The notes: a model not told the origin generated them from the letters alone. A DNA stretch of 6,691 nt from RPQK01 sp041946865 (GCA_041946865.1 JBHGBF010000283.1:1-6691), one strand, 5' to 3'. Counted from the first letter of the stretch, positions 1 to 5,450 are shown. Numbers and translations: made by a program.

Positions 1-1
1 G

Positions 2-58
2 TGCCGGAAGGTAACAAATTCGGCCCGATTCAGTCATGCACCCTTGCCGAAAGGACAC
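2..58. repeat. Left copy of 57-bp terminal inverted repeat
   Basis: Positions 2-58 are the exact reverse complement of 6635-6691: 57 of 57 bases match, and the match stops at 59 versus 6634. Read from the inside outward the sequence begins GTGTCCTTTCGGCAAGGG. I infer that it is the end of a mobile element, with the element lying outside the window. I do not recognise the family. The lack of any transposase inside argues against this being simply the tip of a complete insertion sequence contained here. An open reading frame crosses the repeat and enters the neighbouring coiled-coil gene. Confidence 0.9.
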
Positions 59-457
59 CTTCAACTGAGTGCCACGGACCAGGAGGTCCAGCAGCGAGAA
101 GTTGAACAGCGTGAGCTTCAGACCGAACTGCGAAGCTTGCGATCGCAGCCGTTGCTCAGCAAAGAGGCCCACAGAGTTGAAGCAACGCTGAGGGAGCAAA
201 AAACGCGCACCGAGGACCTCGCCGCCAAACGCAGTCTGTTGCTCAGCCGTCGGACTGAAGCGTCCCGGCGGCTTCAGACGGTCACGAGCGAGGCAGCCGA
301 GCGTCGAGAACTGATAGAGAGAGAGTCGGAAATCAAAGCGGGATTCGAAGGCCAGATCCTGCGGATGATGCGTGAGGCGAGCGCGTCCGAAATCTATCTG
401 CGTATCTCGTACCAGCAGTCCACCACGGCGGACGCAGAGGTCTCCGATTCCCGCTAA
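2..457 (+). CDS. Coiled-coil-like protein, 5'-truncated (3' fragment)
   Basis: The frame is open from the left edge to a TAA at 455-457. It has no convincing start: a TTG at 44 lies inside the inverted repeat and has no ribosome binding site. Beyond the repeat, the sequence from about codon 20 is rich in Glu, Arg, Gln, Leu and Ser with spaced leucines, as in a long alpha-helical coiled coil. No catalytic motif, membrane segment or signal peptide is visible. The tail (TTADAEVSDSR) looks disordered. The likeliest history is that a longer gene was cut at about position 58 by a mobile-element end, so the first residues encoded by the repeat are not native. I do not recognise the family; coiled-coil tails occur in SMC-like, chemotaxis and phage structural proteins, and nothing here separates these. 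The coding call rests on the coherent helical composition. Confidence 0.65.
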   Translation, partial: CRKVTNSARFSHAPLPKGHLQLSATDQEVQQREVEQRELQTELRSLRSQPLLSKEAHRVEATLREQKTRTEDLAAKRSLLLSRRTEASRRLQTVTSEAAERRELIERESEIKAGFEGQILRMMREASASEIYLRISYQQSTTADAEVSDSR

Positions 458-779
458 CTTAGCTCTTCTTCCAACCGCCGAGCCGTCGTTCCCCTCCTTT
501 TACGGATCCTTTTGCCGATACTTGGTTGACGACTGAGAGCCTGCAGTTGTGCCTACGTCATTCCGCGTCATTGTGAACATCGACATTTCTTCAGAACCGC
601 ATGAAGATGGCCTCGTTTGCTAGTAGCGGCCGGCGGATGTTTGGCTTTCCGGCCGTCGGCGGCAGGAAGGCAGTTGGTTCCTGCCGCATCAGGTCGCTGC
701 CGTCGCTGTGGATCTTGACGGGACGATTTCAGGGTCCCGCGGTTGGCCGACGGCGGCTTTTCATATAGAGGAGGTCGTC
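458..779. other. Gene-poor stretch with structured leader
   Basis: I see no supported gene here. The left half (458-600) is pyrimidine-rich with no recognisable motif. The right half can fold. A perfect 10-bp stem pairs 659-668 with 678-687 around a 9-base loop, and the arm GCCGTCGGC (652-660) is also complementary to GCCGACGGC at 746-754, so alternative pairings are possible. These lie just upstream of the first small TTG-start gene and could form its mRNA leader. No riboswitch class is recognised, and there is no U-tract to support an intrinsic terminator. Confidence 0.4.
659..687 (+). other. Perfect 10-bp GC-rich hairpin
   Basis: The arms GCGGCAGGAA (659-668) and TTCCTGCCGC (678-687) are perfectly complementary around the loop GGCAGTTGG. 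No T-run follows, so a rho-independent terminator is unlikely. The position about 90 bases upstream of the TTG start at 780 suggests an RNA structure in the leader, or a palindromic protein site. Confidence 0.4.
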
Positions 780-790
780 TTGGTTTTCAG
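693..790 (+). repeat. Tandem leader repeat, copy A
   Basis: This segment resembles 1027-1128. Shared blocks include GTCGCTGCC at its start, a CGCTGTG/AGCTGTG block, a CGGCTTT block and a 22-base block at 769-790 that differs from 1107-1128 at one position. The last block covers the ribosome binding site, the TTG start and the first codons. The middle has diverged, so this is an old duplication of a leader together with its small gene, about 335 bp apart. Confidence 0.65.
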
Positions 791-1154
791 GACGAAGTCG
801 GTCCGGACGACCGTGATGGTCCTGTTCCTGATCGTCTTCGGCTCTTACACAGCCCTGGACGGGTTCATCAGGGTGGTCTCGAGAGGCGCGAGAATCTACC
901 GCGAATTGGCTGACCCCGTGCGTTTTCCTCGGTCCGCCCGGTTTCCGGCAGGCAGCGTGGAGTTGTACGTCGTACGCGTGTTCGTCGCCGCCGTTTTCCG
1001 AGCCTGTCTGGCTATTCCCCCCGTCAGTCGCTGCCACAGCTGTGAATCCCTGTCTCGCCTTGCTTCAGACAGTTTTCTGCGTCCGGCTGTCGCGGCTTTC
1101 CATATAAGGAGGTCGTCTTGCTTTTCAGAAAGAACTGGGCCCGGACCGCCCTGA
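780..1154 (+). CDS. Small membrane protein, copy A (possibly degenerate)
   Basis: A TTG start at 780-782 follows GAGGAGG (768-774) at a spacing of five bases, exactly as in the downstream paralogue. The first ~40 residues have a basic N-terminus (VFRTKSVRTT), then one hydrophobic helix (VMVLFLIVFGSYTAL), then DGFIRVV. They align with the copy starting at 1118 (LFRKNWARTALMLMLLSFFGYEMNLDGFVSVV). After about residue 45 the similarity is lost. The frame then continues to 1154 as an Arg/Ser/Pro-rich tail that reads like translated non-coding DNA and overlaps the start of copy B. Either the gene has lost its proper 3' end through an indel, or its true product is this longer form. The family is unknown; the topology suggests a single-pass inner-membrane peptide. 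The start is well supported, the end is not. Confidence 0.45.
   Translation: MVFRTKSVRTTVMVLFLIVFGSYTALDGFIRVVSRGARIYRELADPVRFPRSARFPAGSVELYVVRVFVAAVFRACLAIPPVSRCHSCESLSRLASDSFLRPAVAAFHIRRSSCFSERTGPGPP
1027..1128 (+). repeat. Tandem leader repeat, copy B
   Basis: This is the second copy of the leader found at 693-790, ending in the conserved ribosome binding site and TTG start of the downstream small gene. Conservation is strongest at 1107-1128 and weaker upstream. Confidence 0.6.
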
Positions 1155-1291
1155 TGCTGATGCTTCTCAGCTTCTTTGGCTACGAGATGAACCTGGATGG
1201 GTTCGTGTCGGTCGTCAGGGATACGCTGAACGGAGTCGTTTCGGTGTGCACCGGAAAACCCATCAAGATACCAGCCAAGAAAGTGGCGTGA
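1118..1291 (+). CDS. 57-aa single-helix membrane protein, copy B (TTG start)
   Basis: AAGGAGG at 1106-1112 precedes a TTG start at 1118-1120 by five bases. The frame runs to TGA at 1289-1291. The product has a basic N-terminus (MLFRKNWART), one hydrophobic helix at about residues 11-22 (ALMLMLLSFFGY), an NLDGFVSVV segment after it, and a Lys-rich tail (KPIKIPAKKVA). The positive N-terminus suggests a single-pass membrane peptide, but orientation and role are unknown and I recognise no family. Support for a real gene is the optimal ribosome binding site plus a paralogue upstream (780) sharing the same start context and protein pattern. A strong GC hairpin follows 28 bases after the stop. Possible roles such as a small toxin, holin-like peptide or membrane anchor cannot be distinguished here. 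Confidence 0.65.
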   Translation: MLFRKNWARTALMLMLLSFFGYEMNLDGFVSVVRDTLNGVVSVCTGKPIKIPAKKVA

Positions 1292-1319
1292 TTTCGATCG
1301 CCACTTCATCCCAGGCAAG

Positions 1320-1339
1320 CCCCGGCGCGAGCGCCGGGG
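1320..1339. terminator. Terminator-like GC hairpin between convergent genes
   Basis: CCCCGGCG (1320-1327) pairs perfectly with CGCCGGGG (1332-1339) around the tetraloop CGAG. It sits between the stop of the plus-strand small gene (1291) and the stop of the minus-strand gene (1358), where a bidirectional terminator is expected. There is no good T-run on either side, so termination is inferred from position and stem strength. Confidence 0.6.
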
Positions 1340-1357
1340 GCGCTATTTCCGCTGAAC

Positions 1358-1948
1358 TTAAAGCACATCAAGGACAGGCTCAGCTACCTCCCGTATCCTT
1401 CGGAATTGAGTACTGATCTTCTCGATCGATATACCACTGTAGATCTGAACGAGAACAGAAGCGTTGTCCCAATCTCGGTACTCGCCGTCGAGAAAGTGAT
1501 ACCATGCCCACCATTCGGACTGTGAGGCTGGTCGGTATTTTTCGTCGAGAGTTCTTTTGACGGTCTGTGCATTTTCCGGCTCAGGCTCCAGCTTAATGGG
1601 TGTTTGGTTCGGGTATGAGTAACCTGGATTACCGCGAACCCCAATGATGAAGCCTCTTGCACCGTTATTCTCGGGGCATAGTGCGATAGAAAATCTCGGA
1701 TCCCACATCACTTTTCGCGCGCTCAAAACCCACCAGCGTGCCAAGGGTTCGCGACTGCCTCCGTTCTCTAACTCCCAACCTTCGCCGAACTCCTTCTGAA
1801 GGACTCCCGTGAGCCTAACCAGGGATTCAGAAATAACCCTCTTCCGCATTTCGTCCCGCAGGTACGCCAATCCAATCGCGACTTCGAAGTTCTTATGGTT
1901 CTCCAGCGCATATTGCAACAGTATTTCATTCTGATCCGCGTAAGGCAT
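1358..1948 (-). CDS. C-terminal half of PDDEXK_4-like nuclease, as a separate ORF
   Basis: This 196-aa ORF starts at ATG 1948-1946 and ends at TAA. AGGAGGG (1959-1953) lies four bases upstream and overlaps the TAG stop of the preceding gene. The protein opens with a helical stretch (ADQNEILLQYALENHKNFEVAIGLAYL), followed by a Trp/aromatic-rich alpha/beta part (ARWWVLSARKVMWDPRFSIAL, FIIGVRG, SEWWAWYHFLDGEYRDW). There is no active-site motif. In PDDEXK_4 proteins as I remember them, this kind of region follows the nuclease domain in the same polypeptide, joined near a conserved methionine. Here only TAG plus three codons (Glu-Gly-His) separate it, in the same frame, from the nuclease half. It is therefore either a separately translated subunit made by coupled reinitiation, or the cut-off end of a broken gene. 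The family link of this half is an inference from position and pattern. Confidence 0.8.
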   Translation of the reverse strand: MPYADQNEILLQYALENHKNFEVAIGLAYLRDEMRKRVISESLVRLTGVLQKEFGEGWELENGGSREPLARWWVLSARKVMWDPRFSIALCPENNGARGFIIGVRGNPGYSYPNQTPIKLEPEPENAQTVKRTLDEKYRPASQSEWWAWYHFLDGEYRDWDNASVLVQIYSGISIEKISTQFRRIREVAEPVLDVL

Positions 1949-1952
1949 GTGT

Positions 1953-1960
1953 CCCTCCTA
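1953..1960 (-). promoter_or_regulatory. Shine-Dalgarno overlapping an in-frame amber stop
   Basis: On the minus strand the bases TAGGAGGG hold both the stop codon TAG (1960-1958) of the nuclease half and a near-consensus ribosome binding site AGGAGGG for the ATG at 1948. This layout favours translational coupling: a ribosome that stops is placed on the next initiation site. One C-to-T change in CAG would create the stop without altering the binding site. Confidence 0.75.
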
Positions 1961-2692
1961 AGAGACGAGTCGGAAGTTGTTTTGAACATAATCAACAAAA
2001 TCGGCTAGAAAGAGCCTCATCTTCTCCGATCTACTCTCTGCCCAACAGCACTTTAGCCAGGAGAGAAATTCGATCGGGTAGGCCATCACTCTGAGGCGTC
2101 TCTCTCGAATGAGCTCAGCCTTTTTGGATCCGTCAATACTGACGGGTTCGCTTCCATCTCCGGACAGATAAATCAGCTTATAGTTCTTTTGAAACTTTCG
2201 AGACAGGTGCAGGCAGTAATCGTTGACTTGGTCTTGCTGCTCGAGGGCCCAGGGCTTGTTCTCTATTCCAACCGCAAAACCGCCAAAATCGAGAGTGATG
2301 TCGACTCTCCTCGAGCAATTGGCGATGTGTGTAGTCGGATCCTCGCGCCTGACGATTGCGCGTCTGCCAACCAGGCTGTCTTCGCCGATCGCCTTCATAA
2401 AGAGATCGAGGTAAATTCGGCCCTGACCGTGATTGTCGTCAGCTGACAAAAACATAGCGATGATGTCAGACAACCGGTTTTCATCAGGACCAATTAATTC
2501 AAGGACATTCCACCGGGGAGAGAGGGAAGCATCGTACCGCTCACGTATAGAACGTGCCCATTCCAATCTCGTTATCACGCCTGACCAGAACGGGGCGAGG
2601 TCTGCTCTGATTTGAGCTGTATGCTCGTCCTCTCGAGCTTTGAGACCACTGAAGAAAGTTGCGATTTCGGTATCGTGGTTTGGCAGTCGCAT
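1958..2692 (-). CDS. PD-(D/E)XK nuclease, PDDEXK_4-like (catalytic half)
   Basis: The 244-aa product resembles the PDDEXK_4 (PF14281) nuclease superfamily. From the chosen ATG, residues 62-102 hold the N-terminal core helix (NVLELIGPDENRLSDIIAMFL) with E71 and the HGQG block at 88-91. D131 (RRVDITL) and E144-N145-K146 (VGIENKPW) are the catalytic Asp and ExK. The Gln-containing EQQDQ segment at 151-155 and the strand YKLIYLSGDG at 171-180 complete the fold. The predicted role is metal-dependent DNA cleavage in the cytoplasm, with unknown specificity. ATG 2692-2690 is preferred because GAGAGGG (2709-2703) is ten bases upstream; a GTG at 2701 would be only one base from it. The ORF ends at TAG in frame with the next ORF, so it is shorter than the usual family protein. 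Its own promoter lies about 100 bases upstream. PDDEXK_4 proteins are often seen in defence islands, but a defence role here is inference. Confidence 0.88.
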   Translation of the reverse strand: MRLPNHDTEIATFFSGLKAREDEHTAQIRADLAPFWSGVITRLEWARSIRERYDASLSPRWNVLELIGPDENRLSDIIAMFLSADDNHGQGRIYLDLFMKAIGEDSLVGRRAIVRREDPTTHIANCSRRVDITLDFGGFAVGIENKPWALEQQDQVNDYCLHLSRKFQKNYKLIYLSGDGSEPVSIDGSKKAELIRERRLRVMAYPIEFLSWLKCCWAESRSEKMRLFLADFVDYVQNNFRLVS

Positions 2693-2795
2693 CGTGCACA
2701 CGCCCTCTCAGAATTCCGCTCTAAATGCTCCCTCACCACCATTCGTTAGCCTGACAACACGCGGCGAATCGTGAATGGCACCTATGGTTGGACGT

Positions 2796-2825
2796 TTTAT
2801 ACCTGCATGCAAAACTCTCCGTCAA
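2796..2825 (-). promoter_or_regulatory. Sigma70-type promoter for the nuclease pair
   Basis: On the minus strand TTGACG (2825-2820) is followed by an 18-base spacer and TATAAA (2801-2796), each one base from consensus. The predicted start near 2789 would give a leader of roughly 97 bases before the ATG at 2692. The leader contains CCATTC (minus strand, at 2778-2773) and GAATGG (2744-2739), a weak inverted pair. The promoter lies just beyond the end of the upstream zinc-ribbon gene, so the two nuclease ORFs can be transcribed independently of that operon. Confidence 0.65.
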
Positions 2826-2870
2826 GTTGGGGATCGGCCAATAGCAAGAGTTGAGACTCTGACTTCTCGG

Positions 2871-3050
2871 CTAGAGCCGTTTGTATTTTCCTTTGTTGCA
2901 GGCTTTGCAGGGGGAGTTTTGACCGGGAGTGGCGATGCGGCCGCCGTTGGTACCGGGGCAGCGCGCCAAGCTGCAGCGGATGTCGCCGCAGTGGTCACAG
3001 CGGAAAACATGAGAAGTTGCACGGCCGCAAGCTGGGCATTTGGTTACCAT
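2871..3050 (-). CDS. 59-aa zinc-ribbon protein with eight cysteines
   Basis: ATG 3050-3048 is preceded by AAGGAGG at a spacing of four bases, and the frame ends at TAG. Cysteines occur at residues 5, 8, 18, 21, 26, 31, 48 and 51. They form CPAC (5-8) and CDHC (18-21), which would bind one zinc ion as a ribbon, and CSLARC (26-31) with CKAC (48-51), which could bind a second. His14 and His20 are additional possible ligands. The C-terminus NKGKYKRL is basic, consistent with nucleic-acid or protein contact. It starts 16 bases after the stop of the 139-aa gene and is the last gene of the four-gene operon. Small zinc ribbons of this kind often act as adaptors or RNA/DNA-binding accessories. I recognise no named family; ribosome binding site, Cys spacing and operon position make the gene call firm. 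Confidence 0.82.
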   Translation of the reverse strand: MVTKCPACGRATSHVFRCDHCGDIRCSLARCPGTNGGRIATPGQNSPCKACNKGKYKRL

Positions 3051-3066
3051 GGATCCTCCTTGTTGA

Positions 3067-3486
3067 CTAGTCGAACTCGCGGTTTATCTCCTTGAGGCGG
3101 AGCAATCGCGATCGGTAATGGCTGTCGGTCTTGACTACCGCCTGTTCGCGCGTGATTCCGAAGCGGCCGAGAGCGTCGAAAAGCGCCGCCTGGTCGATGT
3201 CCCGGTCCAGCAGCACCTCGTGACGCTTCCCGATGATGTCCCAAAGGACTCGGCCTCGGGGGAGGTAACTGTACTCGCCGTCGTAGGCTGGGTAGCGTGA
3301 CCAGTCCACCTGGTCTTTCACTCGCTCCCAGACGAGGTCGTGGCCGAGCGAAAGATCAACCCATCTGGCAGACACTTCGGTCTCCGGTGATAGCGCCGGC
3401 GCCAGGTAAGTGAGGAACCGGCCATCGGCCGGGCTGTACCAGAAAACACCCACGAGAGGCTTCTCTTCTTGATCAGTCAATTTCAT
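3067..3486 (-). CDS. Conserved hypothetical protein, 139 aa
   Basis: The ATG at 3486-3484 follows the TGA of the preceding gene directly, with no gap, implying translational coupling. The protein appears soluble, alpha/beta and without signal or membrane segment. An N-terminal strand region (LVGVFWYSPADGRFLTYL) is followed by YPAYDGEYSYLPRGRVLWD (65-83), KRHEVLLDRDID (88-98) and VVKTDSHYR (118-125). The motifs PRGRVLWD, LDRD and DxHYR resemble short conserved hypothetical proteins that I remember from many bacterial genomes, but I cannot name a family or function. No known catalytic triad is evident. The fixed order next to the 93-aa DUF6915-like gene suggests that the two products work together. 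It ends at TAG, 16 bases before the zinc-ribbon start. Confidence 0.85.
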   Translation of the reverse strand: MKLTDQEEKPLVGVFWYSPADGRFLTYLAPALSPETEVSARWVDLSLGHDLVWERVKDQVDWSRYPAYDGEYSYLPRGRVLWDIIGKRHEVLLDRDIDQAALFDALGRFGITREQAVVKTDSHYRSRLLRLKEINREFD

Positions 3487-3768
3487 TCAGAACAGTCCTA
3501 TCCTGACGTAATGCTCCTCGTCCTCCGGGAACGGGTCGTTTTCAGTCCAGCCTTCCAGTTCGAGGTCCGAGATGATGTGCCGGCGGGCGACGGGTCCGGC
3601 AACGGGGCCGAAGACGCGAACGGCCTCCCGAATGCCCGCCTCGTGATGCCGTTTTCGACGATGCCGTGCGCCGAGCGCGGGAAAGAACTCGTCAAGCCAC
3701 AGGTGAATCTCGGGGTAAGGCTTTCCGAATATCCGCTCCGATTCCTGGCAGTGCTCTTCAAATGTCAT
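3487..3768 (-). CDS. DUF6915-like small conserved protein, 93 aa
   Basis: The start at 3768-3766 has only a weak AAGAG before it, 15 bases after the stop of the large nuclease gene, so translation probably depends on coupling. Visible blocks are an FGKPYPEIHLWLDEF motif (14-28), an RHRRKRHHEAGIREA motif (35-49) with clustered His and Arg, a helix ARRHIISDLELEGW (61-74) and a C-terminal EEHYVRIGLF (84-93). This resembles the DUF6915 family as I remember it; the function is unknown. Conserved His41, His42, Glu43 and His64 could form a metal or catalytic site, which is speculation. The protein is near the usual length for such families, with no sign of truncation. Its TGA touches the ATG of the next gene. 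Confidence 0.85.
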   Translation of the reverse strand: MTFEEHCQESERIFGKPYPEIHLWLDEFFPALGARHRRKRHHEAGIREAVRVFGPVAGPVARRHIISDLELEGWTENDPFPEDEEHYVRIGLF

Positions 3769-3783
3769 CTCTTGGATACACTC

Positions 3784-5322
3784 TTACCGTGCGTTCTCCC
3801 GGAGGACGCGCAACACCTCCGCCATGGCCCGGGTGTCCTGGCTGCAGTACGCCTGAAGGGCTGCGATCGTCCGGTTGCGCTCCTCGGCTGACAATGTGCC
3901 GGAGATCAGCCTTTCGTACGCGACGCCGGCCTGACCTCCCTCGGCGACTTCCATCCCTTCATATGTCATACCAGGGACAAGCGCCGGCAGGACAGACTTA
4001 ATTGAGAAGCTACCCAGGAAATCCGGGTGGTAGACATACTTCCGAACGATCTGGAGGAGGTCAACTAAACGGCCGGATACAGCCTCGAGTCGCAAGGCGT
4101 ACTCCGGGAACCAGGCGGCGAGATCCTTGAGTCGCGGTCCTTCAAACCCCTGGTTGTAGACCAGAATGTGCCCATCGACTGTTTCAAGGACGTTCAGCAG
4201 CGAGGTTAGAAAAGCCTCGCGAGGATCGCACGAGTCCTCAGCCAGAAACTGGTAGTGCTCAAGCGGACCGTCAGGCTGCCTCTGAATGTGCAGGGACCAC
4301 TGAAACGGAATCTGATCATACGGGCGCATCCCTCGGTAGCGAGGCAGCGCCGGAAAAACTGTCTCAAAGTCCATGAAGCAGAGCGGGTATCGCAGGCCGC
4401 CTAAAGTCGGAGCGAGCCCCGCGTCGAAGTAAGGCTCGCCTGACTGCACGCAATCGCAGATGCGGCGCTGATTGTCCGTCAAGGGGAAGTCCTCGGGAAT
4501 TTCGTAAATCGACTGGATGTTCTGCTCTTCGAGAAGGCCGGCGCGCCACCCGCGAAGATGCGGCAACTGACCAACCCAACCATCTGGGTGGGCGGGGGCG
4601 CAGAGATCGGCGAACGCACAGGCGAATGGCTTTCCGCAACAGACGCCGGGATCAATTGGAGGGGCAACCTCCAGGCGGACAACTTCCCTCAACCTTTTGA
4701 GGTGCTCCGGCAGAGTCTTCTCGAATTCGGCGACCGATGGCCCGAGAGCCTGGATAACGAAGAGGCGTTCCAAATCGTAGGAAAGGCCGTCATAGACATA
4801 TGCCCGGTTGAGGTGCATGAGAGCCACTTCACCGATTGCCAGGCCGCAGCCCTCGAGCACGTATTTCTGAATCGCCAAATCAGGGACATGGTAGTCCTTG
4901 ACGGCGTTCGAAGACTTTACCTCGATCAGTGCCCAGCGATTACCGGGCAACCGCTTGAGAACGTCGACCCGGATGCGGATGTCCTCGAACCTGAAGGCCG
5001 CTTCGAAGACAGCCGGGATGGTTGGATCAGCCAGCAACTCGCGTGTCTTCTCCTCGGCCTCTCTTTGGCGGGTGTAATCCTCGGCGATCAGCAAACCGCC
5101 CGTGAAGCGGTTGCGAGCGAGGGCGCCGACCAGCTGGCCCTGGTCCAAAACCGCCTGCTGGCCCTCGTCGACGTCCGCCAGTTCCGGGGCATAGCAGTGA
5201 AGATAAAGTGCAAGCGGGCAGCGCAGCCCAAGCATGAAGCGCGACTTTGACAGGCGAGCCGGCCGGCCTTCTCGTCGCACCTCCCTGATCAGATTCCGCC
5301 CAAAGGTCTCTACAGGTAACAT
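3784..5322 (-). CDS. DUF2779-type fusion: Cas4/RecB-like nuclease plus DEDDy exonuclease domain
   Basis: This 512-aa protein combines two nuclease-like parts. Residues 1-245 look like a Cas4/RecB PD-(D/E)XK domain: Cys35 in GLRCPLALYL, D120 (RIRVDVL), E134-V-K136 (ALIEVKSSN), Q152-KY154, and a Cys cluster (C228/C229, C235, C241 in CCGKPFACAFADLC) typical of a 4Fe-4S site. Residues 310-512 match the DUF2779 (PF11074) pattern FMDFETVFPALPRYRGMRPY-QIPFQWSLH. D318-x-E320, N390/E394 (YNQGFEGPRL), D421 and Y492-xxx-D496 (AYCSQD) fit a DEDDy 3'-5' exonuclease. The expected role is DNA end processing in the cytoplasm. A longer open frame reaches 5433, but ATG 5322-5320 is chosen because GGAGGG lies just upstream and the extra 37 residues are Arg/Gly-rich and non-conserved in look. 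It heads the four-gene operon, divergent from the WYL regulator gene. The substrate is unknown. Confidence 0.92.
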   Translation of the reverse strand: MLPVETFGRNLIREVRREGRPARLSKSRFMLGLRCPLALYLHCYAPELADVDEGQQAVLDQGQLVGALARNRFTGGLLIAEDYTRQREAEEKTRELLADPTIPAVFEAAFRFEDIRIRVDVLKRLPGNRWALIEVKSSNAVKDYHVPDLAIQKYVLEGCGLAIGEVALMHLNRAYVYDGLSYDLERLFVIQALGPSVAEFEKTLPEHLKRLREVVRLEVAPPIDPGVCCGKPFACAFADLCAPAHPDGWVGQLPHLRGWRAGLLEEQNIQSIYEIPEDFPLTDNQRRICDCVQSGEPYFDAGLAPTLGGLRYPLCFMDFETVFPALPRYRGMRPYDQIPFQWSLHIQRQPDGPLEHYQFLAEDSCDPREAFLTSLLNVLETVDGHILVYNQGFEGPRLKDLAAWFPEYALRLEAVSGRLVDLLQIVRKYVYHPDFLGSFSIKSVLPALVPGMTYEGMEVAEGGQAGVAYERLISGTLSAEERNRTIAALQAYCSQDTRAMAEVLRVLRENAR

Positions 5323-5402
5323 TCTGCTTCCCTCCGCTGAACCTCGCCTTCGGCCGCTACGATAGCGCCACGCTGGTCGGCCCGGCGAGCCCAAACTCGC
5401 TT

Positions 5403-5418
5403 TCTGACATCTGTCAGA
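5403..5418. promoter_or_regulatory. Palindrome 1: candidate operator (TCTGACA-TC-TGTCAGA)
   Basis: Seven-base arms pair perfectly around a 2-base centre. The half-site CTGACA recurs at 5427-5432, 23 bases further on, inside a smaller inverted repeat CCTG-ACA-CAGG (5426-5436). It lies about 80 bases upstream of the nuclease operon start, so it could be an operator for the divergent WYL regulator on that side. Binding is inferred, not shown. Confidence 0.5.
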
Positions 5419-5450
5419 CCGAAAACCTGACACAGGACCGGCTTTGCAAC

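Noticed and set aside
896..1318. Minus-strand open frame opposite the two small TTG-start genes
   Set aside because: It has no ribosome binding site, and the plus strand has two paralogous units with excellent ones. The minus-strand translation is low-complexity and without motifs.
1958..1960. TAG decoded as an amino acid such as pyrrolysine
   Set aside because: TAG also ends the 139-aa gene (3067-3069) and the zinc-ribbon gene (2871-2873) at natural boundaries, and no pyrrolysine machinery is visible. Ordinary termination with reinitiation is simpler.
2847..2860. AGAGT-TGAG-ACTCT hairpin after the zinc-ribbon gene as a terminator
   Set aside because: The stem is only five base pairs with two G-C pairs and no T-run follows; chance is likely.
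3063..3073. TGACTAGTCGA repeated at 6549-6559
   Set aside because: An 11-base match between two places in 6.7 kb is expected by chance several times, and the flanks do not match.
3469..3891. Plus-strand open frame of 140 codons across the 93-aa gene and the end of the DUF2779 gene
   Set aside because: It is antisense to two coupled genes with conserved motifs and has no initiation signal.
4558..5250. Long plus-strand open frame of 230 codons inside the DUF2779 gene
   Set aside because: It lies wholly antisense to a gene with clear nuclease motifs, has no ribosome binding site, and its translation shows no domain. It is a shadow of GC-rich codon usage.
5323..5433. Upstream extension of the DUF2779 gene to 5433
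   Set aside because: The extra 37 codons are Arg/Gly/Ser-rich, run through the likely regulatory region including palindrome 1, and lack a ribosome binding site. The ATG at 5322 has a good one.
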